Part shown: piece by piece, positions 51,140 through 59,225 of the stretch
Layout of the letters: each line of letters begins with the position of its first letter
Numbering within the stretch: position 1 is the stretch's first letter
NCBI RefSeq assembly: GCF_001458775.1
Contig: NZ_CZPZ01000009.1
Location: 1 to 64,000, forward strand
Direction of reading: 5' to 3'
DNA length: 64,000 bases
From: Candidatus Nitrospira nitrificans
GTDB taxonomy: Bacteria; Nitrospirota; Nitrospiria; Nitrospirales; Nitrospiraceae
Position numbers and translations under genes: made by a program
Notes under the pieces: generated by a model
Databases searched by the model: none
Told to the model about the DNA's origin: nothing
Seen by the model: the letters and a program-made list of their open reading frames with translations, nothing else

Positions 51140-51757
51140 TCAGCTCTCCAGCCTCTGAAGCTCAGTTAGAGTCTTGGCGATGTGATCGCGCACTTGGTCG
51201 GGATTCCAACTTGAGGCGATGCTTCCAGACATCGACACCCCAATTCCGTCGCTGCTCTTGAGAAAACGAGCCCAACCCAACTCACGAAGGAGGACTACCA
51301 CGCTCTCCACATGCGCTCGAGTGAAATACGAAGTGATGTCAGCGTCGAGCCGTTCATTGTTTGGCTTGAACAGGTCGTTCTCAGATACGCTGGCAACCGT
51401 CCGGATCAGGAAGTGACCACTTCGGATTGAACGGAATACTATCCTGCCTGAACGGGTCATGCATGCGTCCAGCTCTGGCGGCGGGGCGGGTCGCTGAATG
51501 GTTACGGATAGAGTTGTCAGGTTTGAATATGTCGCACGAACTCTGACCGGCAAACCCCTCCAGCTACCGTGCAGCAACCGGTCGCTCCAAAGTCCCCAGC
51601 TCATGCGAGGAGTTTCTAAACCGTGGGCCACATACCCGATGACCCGCGTGTGGTATCGGATCGACCAAAGGATTACTCCTGCAATTACAGTAACGAGCAG
51701 TCCGAAAACAACCATTGCTGGGTCCGTTGTGACAAATGGGATGTTATAGAACTCCAA
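51140..51757 (-). CDS. Membrane-anchored hypothetical protein
   Basis: 205 residues. One N-terminal membrane helix (MVVFGLLVTVIAGVILWSIR) followed by a soluble domain (VRVRATYSNLTTLSVTIQRP, SGHFLIRTVASVSENDLFKP, DADITSYFTRAHVESVVVLL). The anchored domain has the look of a sensor or signalling module without known motifs. No partner is adjacent. Confidence 0.6.
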   Translation of the reverse strand: MEFYNIPFVTTDPAMVVFGLLVTVIAGVILWSIRYHTRVIGYVAHGLETPRMSWGLWSDRLLHGSWRGLPVRVRATYSNLTTLSVTIQRPAPPPELDACMTRSGRIVFRSIRSGHFLIRTVASVSENDLFKPNNERLDADITSYFTRAHVESVVVLLRELGWARFLKSSDGIGVSMSGSIASSWNPDQVRDHIAKTLTELQRLES

Positions 51758-52335
51758 TCGTGACCACGTAACTATTTACTATGTGGTTCCGTATAAGATC
51801 TCAATCGTCGTGTGATGTTGGATGGTCTCACTGCTATAGATCAATTCTCCAATTTTACAGAGAATTCAGCTCCCTTCGAGTTTCACGCCGTAAGAGATCT
51901 CTAGGAGAAGTCGCTCGCTACTCATGTATTGAAGCGTATCATAAGGCCTGGAGCACGCTAGAGTGAGTTGTCTTGTTCTGCCTAGCGCTTAAGAAGCAAG
52001 CCAATGGAAGTTGACGCCACTGATCGGGAGAGGAGGATTGAAGGGCAAATTCGTTTGGTTTTGAATTGGGCGATAGGATACGTCAAAGCCCAAGAAAATG
52101 CGATGAATCTGCCTACGAACTGATCAGAGTTTTTTCTTTGTATGGAAGGTACTACCAACAAGGCTTCAACTAAGCATGAGTGCCCCCATTAACAACTGCC
52201 TCAATTTGTGGTGCTGTGTATCTTCCACTTGGGAAATGCATCCTAGGATGGTATCCTGACCACTTCAGTATCTATTCGCCACCGAGCCTGTTGTACCATA
52301 AATATGTGAACCGCCTGCACGGAGTAGCAGGACCT
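51758..52335. other. Intergenic, one tiny uncertain ORF
   Basis: A 39-codon frame (52004-52123, MEVDATDRERRIEGQIRLVL) has only a weak AAGAAG site and may be chance. Otherwise nothing is recognised; a promoter for the BrkB gene should lie near the end. Confidence 0.3.
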
Positions 52336-53676
52336 ATGGCCGGCTCCACACGCATGTCCCCATTTGCGAAGCAGGACCTCTGGACCAGGGATCTGACGAC
52401 CATGTCATGGCTCCAACGGTTGAGTACTCAGGCGCTCAGGCTGGCCACTGCCGTCGGCATGGAGTTTCGCCATCGCCTGCTCGATGCGCGGGCGGCGGGT
52501 CTGGTCTACACGACATTGCTGTCGATGGTGCCGTTTCTCGCCGTGATGTTCTCGGTGTTGAAGGCCTTCGATGTCCACCATGTGATCGAACCCCTCTTGG
52601 CCCAGACCCTGGCACCCTTGGGCACAAGGAGCACGGAGATCACGTCCACCATCGTGGGGTTTGTCGACAATATTAAAATCGGCGTGCTGGGTGCCGCAGG
52701 GATTGCCGGCCTCTTCTATACGACCTATTCGCTGATCGACAAGATCGAGCAAGCGCTCAACGCGATCTGGCAAGTCAAACAGGGGCGCACCTGGGAACGA
52801 AAGTTTACCGACTATTTGAGCGCGGTCCTCGTGGGACCGGTGCTCGTCGTGAGCGCATTCGGTCTGCTCGCGTCACTGCAAAGTCATACCGTGGTTCAGC
52901 GTCTCGTGGACATGGAGCCGTTCGGGACGCTGCTGGTGTGGAGCGGCGACGTGGTGCCCTTCGTGATGCTCTGTGTCGTGTTCAGTTTTTTCTACAAGAC
53001 GATCCCCAATACCCATGTCCAGGTGCGCTCGGCCGCCGCGGGCGGCGTCTCGGCGGCTGTTCTCTGGATCATCGCCGAAGAAGTCTTTGCGAAATTCGTG
53101 GCGGCCTCCGCCAGTTACAGCGCGATCTATTCGAGTTTCGCCGTCCTCATGCTGTTCCTGCTGTGGCTCTACGCCGGATGGATGATCGTGCTGATCGGGG
53201 CGCAGTTCTCCTTTTTTCACCAATATCCCACGGCCTATTTGTCCCGCCTGCTGTGGGATCAGGGTACGTACGTCTTTCGTGAACAACTCGCCTTGAACGT
53301 CTTACGCGTTCTGGGGCACCACTACCTCAAGGGCGATCGTCCGTTGCAGCTGCCGGAGCTGTCGAGTGAACTGAACATGCCCTTGTCTCTGGTGGAGGAA
53401 GAGGTTGAACGTCTGGTCGACAACGGGTTTGTGGGGCGCCTTCAGGAACCGGAAGGGGTGAGTCTCATCAAGGCGCCGGACCTGATTCTCGTGAAAGAGG
53501 TCCTGGATTCGGTTCGCAATGGGACCCCACCGTGGGTCCTGCCCCACCTCGATCCCAGCGATCCGGTGTCTGCCCTGTTGCGCCGTCGGGATAAGGCGGT
53601 GGAACGAGCGTTGGTGGGCGAGACCATGCAATCGCTCCTCCAAGACCAACCGTCGTCCCGGTCGATTGAGTCTTGA
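52336..53676 (+). CDS. YihY/BrkB-family membrane protein with C-terminal winged helix
   Basis: About 446 residues from ATG 52336 (52354 and 52402 are alternatives; the frame is open to 52180). About six helices, with the family segments RAAGLVYTTLLSMVPFLAVM, KIEQALNAIWQVKQGRTWER, and FVAASASYSAIYSSFAVLML. These proteins were once called RNase BN; they are probably membrane transporters of unknown cargo. The last 130 residues hold a winged-helix-like part (LPELSSELNMPLSLVEEEVE, RLVDNGFVGRLQEPEGVSLI), seen in a subset. Host gene. Confidence 0.9.
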   Translation: MAGSTRMSPFAKQDLWTRDLTTMSWLQRLSTQALRLATAVGMEFRHRLLDARAAGLVYTTLLSMVPFLAVMFSVLKAFDVHHVIEPLLAQTLAPLGTRSTEITSTIVGFVDNIKIGVLGAAGIAGLFYTTYSLIDKIEQALNAIWQVKQGRTWERKFTDYLSAVLVGPVLVVSAFGLLASLQSHTVVQRLVDMEPFGTLLVWSGDVVPFVMLCVVFSFFYKTIPNTHVQVRSAAAGGVSAAVLWIIAEEVFAKFVAASASYSAIYSSFAVLMLFLLWLYAGWMIVLIGAQFSFFHQYPTAYLSRLLWDQGTYVFREQLALNVLRVLGHHYLKGDRPLQLPELSSELNMPLSLVEEEVERLVDNGFVGRLQEPEGVSLIKAPDLILVKEVLDSVRNGTPPWVLPHLDPSDPVSALLRRRDKAVERALVGETMQSLLQDQPSSRSIES

Positions 53677-53701
53677 TTGTATAACGGCACGCGTCTATCC
53701 G

Positions 53702-54199
53702 TTACGGCCGTCCATCAGTTTGTGGTGTGTCCCGATTCTGGCCGAACGATCGCACGTAGAGCAAGACCTGCCAGGCTTCTTCTTCGGTCAAAACCAGCGG
53801 AATGAACTTAGCCATCGCCGTGCCTTTGCTGCCGTTTTTCAAGATCCAGAGGAGTTCGCCATCTGTTCTGGCGGCCTGCCAGTCTTGATCGGTGAAATTG
53901 CGTGGCAAGGGACCTTTGAGCGTACCGGGCTCAATATCGCCTCCCAATCCCTTGCCGTCTCTCCCGTGACAGGTCACACAGAATGCTTTGCCTTGAAAGA
54001 GCTGCTTTCCCTTCTCAAGCATTTCAGGGGTGGCGGGGAGGGGATTGGTCCATGTCCTTGCTTCCTCAAGTTGATCGACCGGCACTCGTGGTTTGAGGAT
54101 TGCTTCATCAGCCCCATAGACAGCAACGCTCCAGGGGGCGAGCGCTGTGGCTGTGACGAGCGTCAGGGCCAGAGATCGGCAGAGGATGGGTCGTCTCAT
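53702..54199 (-). CDS. c-type cytochrome, periplasmic
   Basis: 165 residues with AAGGAAGG five bases before the ATG. A Sec signal ends after YGA near residue 30. One heme-binding CVTCH sits in GKAFCVTCHGRDGKG (about 74-78), and the axial Met is probably in GTAMAKF. The C-terminal helix is the usual EEEAWQVLLYVRSF. It carries electrons in the periplasm, as expected for a nitrifier. Convergent with BrkB. Confidence 0.93.
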   Translation of the reverse strand: MRRPILCRSLALTLVTATALAPWSVAVYGADEAILKPRVPVDQLEEARTWTNPLPATPEMLEKGKQLFQGKAFCVTCHGRDGKGLGGDIEPGTLKGPLPRNFTDQDWQAARTDGELLWILKNGSKGTAMAKFIPLVLTEEEAWQVLLYVRSFGQNRDTPQTDGRP

Positions 54200-54282
54200 G
54201 TCGCCTTCCTTAGCTCACAGGGACTGTGACCAGGGTCCTCCCCGATTCATCGAGGGGACCTGGCCAGTCTTCTCCAACGAAT

Positions 54283-54801
54283 TTATTTGTCAGAATAGCC
54301 GGTGAACTTATGCCCAAGGGATTGCGGAAAGCTCACGGTGCCGTCGGGGAATTCTTGCCCATGTTGCCACAGATGATAGATCACGCCGTCTGTCCCTGCC
54401 GCCACGTCCGCCACCTTGGCGGCCTGGTCGGCCGGCATATCAAGAATTTGGACACGACCGGTCGCGATTTCTACTTTATGATCGTGGAAATGCCGATGCC
54501 ACTGAATGGCGGGAAGCTTTCGCGTCAGATCCTTGGCCACGAAATACTCGACCCCGACCAAGGGGGCCTTTGGGTCGGTCGACTCGAACAGGAGGCATTG
54601 AAGAATCTTGTCGGAAATGCCCTTGCAGTAATGATGGAACGGGCCGCCCGGGGTCCCATCCGGCATCATGTGGGGCGCCTGCACATGGATCTCGTATCCG
54701 ACCGCAGGGCTTGTTGGTTCCCCGCCGACAGCCTTTTGGGTGGCCACTCCGCTACATCCAACAGCGGCCATCGCGACAACGGCTAACAGTCCTTTTTTCA
54801 T
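54283..54801 (-). CDS. DUF1264-like lipoprotein
   Basis: 172 residues from ATG 54801, with GGGAGG eight bases upstream. The leader MKKGLLAVVAMAAVGC gives a lipobox AVGC. The rest is DUF1264-like, the family of plant oil-body-associated proteins: GYEIHVQAPHMMPDG, HHYCKGISDKILQCLLFES, VGVEYFVAKDL and IQWHRHFHDHKVEIATGRVQ. Histidine-rich; role unknown. An outer-membrane or periplasmic lipoprotein by its signal. Confidence 0.87.
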   Translation of the reverse strand: MKKGLLAVVAMAAVGCSGVATQKAVGGEPTSPAVGYEIHVQAPHMMPDGTPGGPFHHYCKGISDKILQCLLFESTDPKAPLVGVEYFVAKDLTRKLPAIQWHRHFHDHKVEIATGRVQILDMPADQAAKVADVAAGTDGVIYHLWQHGQEFPDGTVSFPQSLGHKFTGYSDK

Positions 54802-54959
54802 CACAAATGCCTCCCAGGTTTGAGAAGTCCTTGCCTGGCCCATCCAGGCGGTGAAAGACCTCCACATTAGTCTGGCTATGAGAGGTCATCTATGGAAAAA
54901 GGATTCGGATAGGCATGGGGCAACGTCGCACGAGGACAGGGACGTACGCCCTGTGCGAA

Positions 54960-55724
54960 CTACGAAGGGAGCGTTGGTGAGGAAGGAGAATCAGGCCGGG
55001 TCGGGGTAATAAGGTGTTGAGCCTGAGGGACGATCTTCTCCTGGGCGTCCATCATCTCGAACATCAAACAGCATTTCAGCCTGCCACACACGCCCAGCAA
55101 ACGAGGGTCGTCGATCGGTAGGTCGAGCTTTTTCGCTTGCTTGGCCGAGATCGGCTTCACATCGGTCAGAAAACTGGCACAACAAAGAACCAAGCCACAG
55201 GTATCGATGCCACCGAGGCGTCTGGCCTCCTCGCGTACCCCGACTTGACGCATTTCAATCCGGCCGCCGAAACGACGGGCCAGGTCTCGGACCAGCTCTC
55301 GGAAATCGATTCGGTCCTCAGCCGTGTAGACAAAGGTCAGTTGCCGGCGGTTCATGGCTCCATAAACCTCAACCAGCTTCAGATGGATGCCAAGTTCCAT
55401 CGCTTTCGTTCGACAATAGGCGGCAGCCTCCTCGGAGAGCCGCTCAAGTCTGCCGATCAACGCGGTTTCTTCAGTATTCGGCTTTCGCAAGATGGATTTC
55501 ATCGCGCGCATAGGAGGAATAAAGGGGGTGGTGTACGGCTCGGTATAAACGATCCCGTACGTGGCTTCTCCATCCACTTCGAGTAAAACGGGATCTCCGT
55601 TGCGCAAGGGTACGCTGACGGCGCCTAACTTCTTGACCTCTCCACGGTTCCTGATCTTGACTCCGACCAGGCGGACTGAGGTGGGATAGGTGTGGAGGAG
55701 CTGGTCATCACATGCAGATTCCAT
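54960..55724 (-). CDS. ricT: PSP1-domain protein, RicT/YaaT-like
   Basis: 254 residues from ATG 55724 (a start at 55739 adds five). The PSP1 C-terminal domain holds YVEGRMNRRQLTF-type strands, here YGAMNRRQLTFVYTAEDRID, FRELVRDLARRFGGRIEMRQ and the cysteine set LCCASFL, GVCGRLKCCLMFE. RicT is part of the Ric complex that in Bacillus matures RNase Y-cut mRNAs and binds [4Fe-4S] clusters via its cysteines. RicA and RicF are not nearby, so the symbol is by similarity. Confidence 0.85.
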   Translation of the reverse strand: MESACDDQLLHTYPTSVRLVGVKIRNRGEVKKLGAVSVPLRNGDPVLLEVDGEATYGIVYTEPYTTPFIPPMRAMKSILRKPNTEETALIGRLERLSEEAAAYCRTKAMELGIHLKLVEVYGAMNRRQLTFVYTAEDRIDFRELVRDLARRFGGRIEMRQVGVREEARRLGGIDTCGLVLCCASFLTDVKPISAKQAKKLDLPIDDPRLLGVCGRLKCCLMFEMMDAQEKIVPQAQHLITPTRPDSPSSPTLPS

Positions 55725-55909
55725 GAGGCAATCATACACAAATTTAGTGGAGGAGGGAAAGGTTATGATGATGATAAGGTAAAAGTCGCTTCAGCGTGGG
55801 GTGAGGCAAATAAATCGTAAGTAATTGATAAACGGCAATAAAAATAGCAACACTCAGCCTGGTCCATTATGGTAGGCTATTTCACGGTAGGAGGAAGGGT
55901 GAGTGAGCA

Positions 55910-56188
55910 ATGGGTACGATGCTTCGAGAACGAAAGAAAATGTTGCGCATACCCAATCAGGTTGTCCTTCCGTTCGGTTATCGGATTACCGTTCGACAGT
56001 TATCCGACGCGGAGATGGATAAGCGCGATGCGAATGCCGATGGAATTTGGGATGACGACACCAAGACGATCTACGTGCGGAAACGACTTCCCGTGACCCG
56101 CCGCCGATACATTCTTGCCCACGAGCTGGGCCACGCCTGGCTGGACTGGCAACACCGATACATGGATGACGGAAAAGCGAGTATCTAA
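55910..56188 (+). CDS. Small ImmA/IrrE-type metallopeptidase
   Basis: 92 residues with an HELGH zinc motif in RYILAHELGHAWLDWQHRYM. The N-terminal half is NQVVLPFGYRITVRQLSDAE and DDTKTIYVRKRLPVTRRRYI. It is shorter than usual IrrE proteins and lacks the third-ligand region, although the DWQHRYMDD stretch might supply one. Alone, without an XRE partner. May be a stress peptidase or a domain remnant. Confidence 0.75.
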   Translation: MGTMLRERKKMLRIPNQVVLPFGYRITVRQLSDAEMDKRDANADGIWDDDTKTIYVRKRLPVTRRRYILAHELGHAWLDWQHRYMDDGKASI

Positions 56189-56201
56189 GACCCGGGCCGG
56201 C

Positions 56202-56672
56202 TCAACGGCCGGCTAGTCGGAGGATGTGTCTCCATTCGAGCGCGCTGACCGGTTGAACCGAAAGCCGAGACCCCTTCTGCAGTAAGACCATTCCTGTGAG
56301 CGTCGGTTCTTTTCGCAATTCCTCCAGAGGCAACGGACGAACGAATTTACGAACAAATCTGATATCGACCATGTCCCATCTGGGTCGCGAAGGCTTGCTC
56401 GCGGGATCATAGTGAGTGTCCTTTTTATCGAATTGCGTTGAATCAGGATACGCGCTTGTGGTGACTTCCGCGATGCCCACGACCGCCGGTGGATCAGCGT
56501 TGCTGTGGTAGAAGAGGACGTGGTCGCCGACTGCCATGCTGCGCATGAAATTGCGCGCTTGATAGTTGCGTACGCCGTCCCAACAGGTTGTCTTTTCGGG
56601 AGATCGTATCAAATCGTCAATGGAGAATGCGGAAGGCTCTGACTTCATCAACCAATACCTTTTGGGTCCCAT
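56202..56672 (-). CDS. EVE-domain protein
   Basis: 156 residues from ATG 56672; AGGAAGGA is just ahead, and the 30-base-longer start is less likely. The EVE fold is full length: YWLMKSEPSAFSIDDLI, WDGVRNYQARNFMRSMAVGD, VLFYHSNADPPAVVGIAEV and SRPRWDMVDIRFVRKF. EVE domains are relatives of PUA and YTH and bind modified bases in RNA or DNA. Ends within 27 bases of the next gene, likely an operon. Confidence 0.93.
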   Translation of the reverse strand: MGPKRYWLMKSEPSAFSIDDLIRSPEKTTCWDGVRNYQARNFMRSMAVGDHVLFYHSNADPPAVVGIAEVTTSAYPDSTQFDKKDTHYDPASKPSRPRWDMVDIRFVRKFVRPLPLEELRKEPTLTGMVLLQKGSRLSVQPVSALEWRHILRLAGR

Positions 56673-56698
56673 TCCTTCCTCTTTCTTTCTGTCTTGGA

Positions 56699-57085
56699 TC
56701 AACTTCTCTCTCGTGAACGAGACTCGATAAACTGGATGAGAAAGTGATAAGTGAGTTCCCTGAGCCGCGCTTTCCCGATGCTTGAGCCGTCAAGATTGAC
56801 CTCAAGCCACACGCGGTCGGCTACCAGCGGTAGGGCCTCATTACAGAGCGTCCACATGTCATGGAGAAACGTGTTCGGCAGCCCTACCTGGACACCTTCC
56901 GATTCGATGCGATCGTCCAGCAGGGCAAGAAGGTCGGAAAAGGCTTGATCGGGTCGATAGGGAAGGGCAGTAAAGCCGAACTGTTGTTGGGATCGCTGCT
57001 CTTGCGTGGCCTGATCGACAAGGTCCCGCATATACTCTTTGAGCAGACCTATGACATGGCCAGAAAACGCGATCGGCTGCGGCAT
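56699..57085 (-). CDS. Hypothetical protein upstream of the EVE gene
   Basis: 128 residues, mostly alpha-helical (IGLLKEYMRDLVDQATQEQR, DQAFSDLLALLDDRIESEG, RLRELTYHFLIQFIESRSRE). No family known. It ends at the start of the EVE reading frame, so it may be co-expressed. Confidence 0.6.
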   Translation of the reverse strand: MPQPIAFSGHVIGLLKEYMRDLVDQATQEQRSQQQFGFTALPYRPDQAFSDLLALLDDRIESEGVQVGLPNTFLHDMWTLCNEALPLVADRVWLEVNLDGSSIGKARLRELTYHFLIQFIESRSRERS

Positions 57086-57558
57086 GCGGCCATTATCGAA
57101 CTTCTTTATGGAAGGAGCAAGATCGGCAACGCTTGCTGAGTCGACAGGGCAAGATGGCTATTGTGAAGGATTATTGCGCGGAGGGGACAGGAAGTGAGAG
57201 GCGGTGATTAAGCGGGGGTACACCTCGCTGACTCGTATGAGTGACGACATCTCATTGGCTATCTCATGTTCGACAGGGTCGGTGTACCCGCGCACGATAA
57301 ACTTTACGCCTTTTCTTAAGACACGCAAGACCCAAAGATGGCCTTATGCGGGAGTCCGTTTGGGCTAGGGCAAAGGAGCCAGTAGGATCTGTCGGAGCCT
57401 GGAATAGAAAGATGAAAAAACTGATGGGAGCGCCGTGGGAGAGGAGCGAGCTGGGAGGTGGATCTGGGCCACCTTTGCTGGAATGACGGCCCTTGATTCA
57501 CCGTGCGCCGGCATATTAGTTTCTATCTGCGGTACATAAGCATTCCGAGCCCGTCGAG
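57086..57558. other. Non-coding, with an 82-bp inverted-repeat segment
   Basis: GCGGGGGTACACC (57212-57224) is nearly the reverse complement of GGTGTACCCGCGC (57281-57293), one mismatch, loop of 56. It could be a structured leader, a small RNA, or a short repeat. The region near 57558 should contain the promoter of the YkgJ-like gene. No ORF of note. Confidence 0.45.
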
Positions 57559-58362
57559 ATGATGACCCCTCCCACAACCGAGCACTTCGAGATTGCGCTC
57601 AACACCTCTGCCGGTCAAATTACCACCGCCGTGGAGGTGCCGACCGGATTCGTGCCCGTCACGGCCATCGTCCCATTGATACGACGTTTGGGGGAAGAAG
57701 CCCACGCACTCGAAGTGGCGCGTTCGGTCGATGCGGGTAAACCGCCTTCGTGCCACAAGGGATGTGCGGCTTGCTGTCGTATGTTGGTCCCCCTGTCGGC
57801 CCCGGAAGCGTTTGCGTTAGAGGAGTGGCTCCGCTCGCGTCCGACCGACCAACAGGCGCGCATTGCGGCACGGTTCGCGGAAACGAAATCTCGACTGCTG
57901 TCACAGGGGCTCTGGCAACGACTCTTAGGACTCTGCAATGTTCCGGAACAGCCGAACGACGATGCTCTGGAAACGGTGAACCGTGAGTACTATGCTCTGC
58001 GACTGCCCTGCCCCTTCCTTGAAGAAGAGACATGCACGATCTATGAGGCACGTCCTGCGGCATGTCGGGAGTTGCTGGTGAGTTCGCCTCCCGAGCGCTG
58101 TGACGACCTGATCAACAATGCTGTGGCGCCCATTTCAGCGCCTGTGCTGGTCAGCACCGTTTTGGGGCTGTTATGGCAAGAGCTGAGGAAGGCTCCGACA
58201 AGGTTGATCCCCCTCCCAGTCGCGCTGGACTGGGCGAACGCTCATGAACAAGAGAATCGGCACAGGTGGAAGGGTGTCGAATTACTCGACGGCGCGCTGG
58301 ACAAGACGTGGCGTTTCTTAAGCCAGTCGACTCACGAACCCCCCCGAGACTCTATCGGATAA
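57559..58362 (+). CDS. YkgJ-family cysteine-cluster protein
   Basis: 267 residues (ATG 57559 or 57562). Cysteines in SCHKGCAACCRMLVPLS (about 70-80) and CPFLEEETCTIYEARPAACR (about 155-172), plus C in PERCDD, are the family pattern. They probably bind a zinc or iron-sulfur centre. Longer than the copy at 21768 through a C-terminal helical part. Function unproven. Confidence 0.88.
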   Translation: MMTPPTTEHFEIALNTSAGQITTAVEVPTGFVPVTAIVPLIRRLGEEAHALEVARSVDAGKPPSCHKGCAACCRMLVPLSAPEAFALEEWLRSRPTDQQARIAARFAETKSRLLSQGLWQRLLGLCNVPEQPNDDALETVNREYYALRLPCPFLEEETCTIYEARPAACRELLVSSPPERCDDLINNAVAPISAPVLVSTVLGLLWQELRKAPTRLIPLPVALDWANAHEQENRHRWKGVELLDGALDKTWRFLSQSTHEPPRDSIG

Positions 58363-58405
58363 GGGCCATATCAGCATTATAGAGTGAATGAAGAGGAGAG
58401 ATTCC

Positions 58406-59029
58406 ATGGAGAAGCCAGTGGTGGTGTGTTTAGATCTGGAAGGAGTGCTCGTGCCGGAGATATGGATCAATGTCGCACTGAAGACCGGCATTGCTGATTT
58501 GAAGATCACGACTCGCGAGATGCCCGATTACGACAAGCTCATGAGGCAGCGGCTGGACATTCTCGATCGGCATGCGTTGAAGATCGGCGACATTCAAGAT
58601 GTGATCGACAAGATGGGGCCGTTGGACGGCGCACCCGAGTTCCTCGCATGGCTGCGCGAACGTTGCCAAGTCATTATTCTGTCCGACACCTTCTATCAGT
58701 TTGCCCAGCCCCTCATGCGGCAGCTGGGCTTTCCGACGCTCTTCTGCAATCAGCTGGAGATCGACGGGAATGGGCGCATCATGAACTACCACATGAGAAT
58801 GCAGGATCCCAAGAAGCACGCAGTGGCTGCCCTCAAATCGCTGAACTTCTTGACGCTGGCGGCAGGTGATTCATACAACGATACGGCCATGCTGGGTGAA
58901 GCTCACGCCGGATTTTTCTTTTGTCCTCCCGAGCATCTACCGAAAGAATTCCCTCGGTTTCCCGTGACGCGGAACTATGGTGAACTGCGGGAACAGTTAA
59001 TGACAGCAGGCCGGCTCATAGGGCCATGA
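58406..59029 (+). CDS. thrH: Phosphoserine phosphatase/homoserine phosphotransferase ThrH
   Basis: 207 residues from ATG 58406 with AGGAG seven bases upstream. HAD fold: motif I VVCLDLEGVLVPEIW (Asp-x-Glu as in ThrH), motif II VIILSDTFYQF, and motif IV AAGDSYNDTAMLGEA. ThrH moves a phosphate from phosphoserine to homoserine or hydrolyses it. All catalytic acids are present. Monocistronic. Confidence 0.92.
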   Translation: MEKPVVVCLDLEGVLVPEIWINVALKTGIADLKITTREMPDYDKLMRQRLDILDRHALKIGDIQDVIDKMGPLDGAPEFLAWLRERCQVIILSDTFYQFAQPLMRQLGFPTLFCNQLEIDGNGRIMNYHMRMQDPKKHAVAALKSLNFLTLAAGDSYNDTAMLGEAHAGFFFCPPEHLPKEFPRFPVTRNYGELREQLMTAGRLIGP

Positions 59030-59097
59030 AGTCTGGCGGTAGAGGGACGCTGTCGCGTCATGAAAGAAGGGGTGTGGCGAGGATAGGCTAGCAGGGG

Positions 59098-59225
59098 TTC
59101 AAAAGGGCCGTTCAGCAAGGCCGCAGCGAGCGAAGAGGCGAGGCGTGCGATGTGACCTGCCTCGCGAAGCCGCTTCGGCCAGGTGGGAAACAGCGTTGGA
59201 GGAATTGTTCAATAGCCTGAGCCTG
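59098..59225. repeat. Possible dispersed intergenic repeat
   Basis: The text GGCCGCAGCGAGCGAAGAGG followed by CGAGGCG, then TGGGAAACAGCG and TTGTTCAATAGCCTG, has the look of a REP/ERIC-like intergenic element that I believe recurs in Nitrospira genomes. Only one copy is in this window, so it rests on recollection. It also sits between two convergent genes and may terminate both. Confidence 0.35.

Noticed and set aside
51781-51966. 61-residue ORF in the gap before the BrkB gene
   Set aside because: No ribosome site and no protein-like pattern; the composition looks random.
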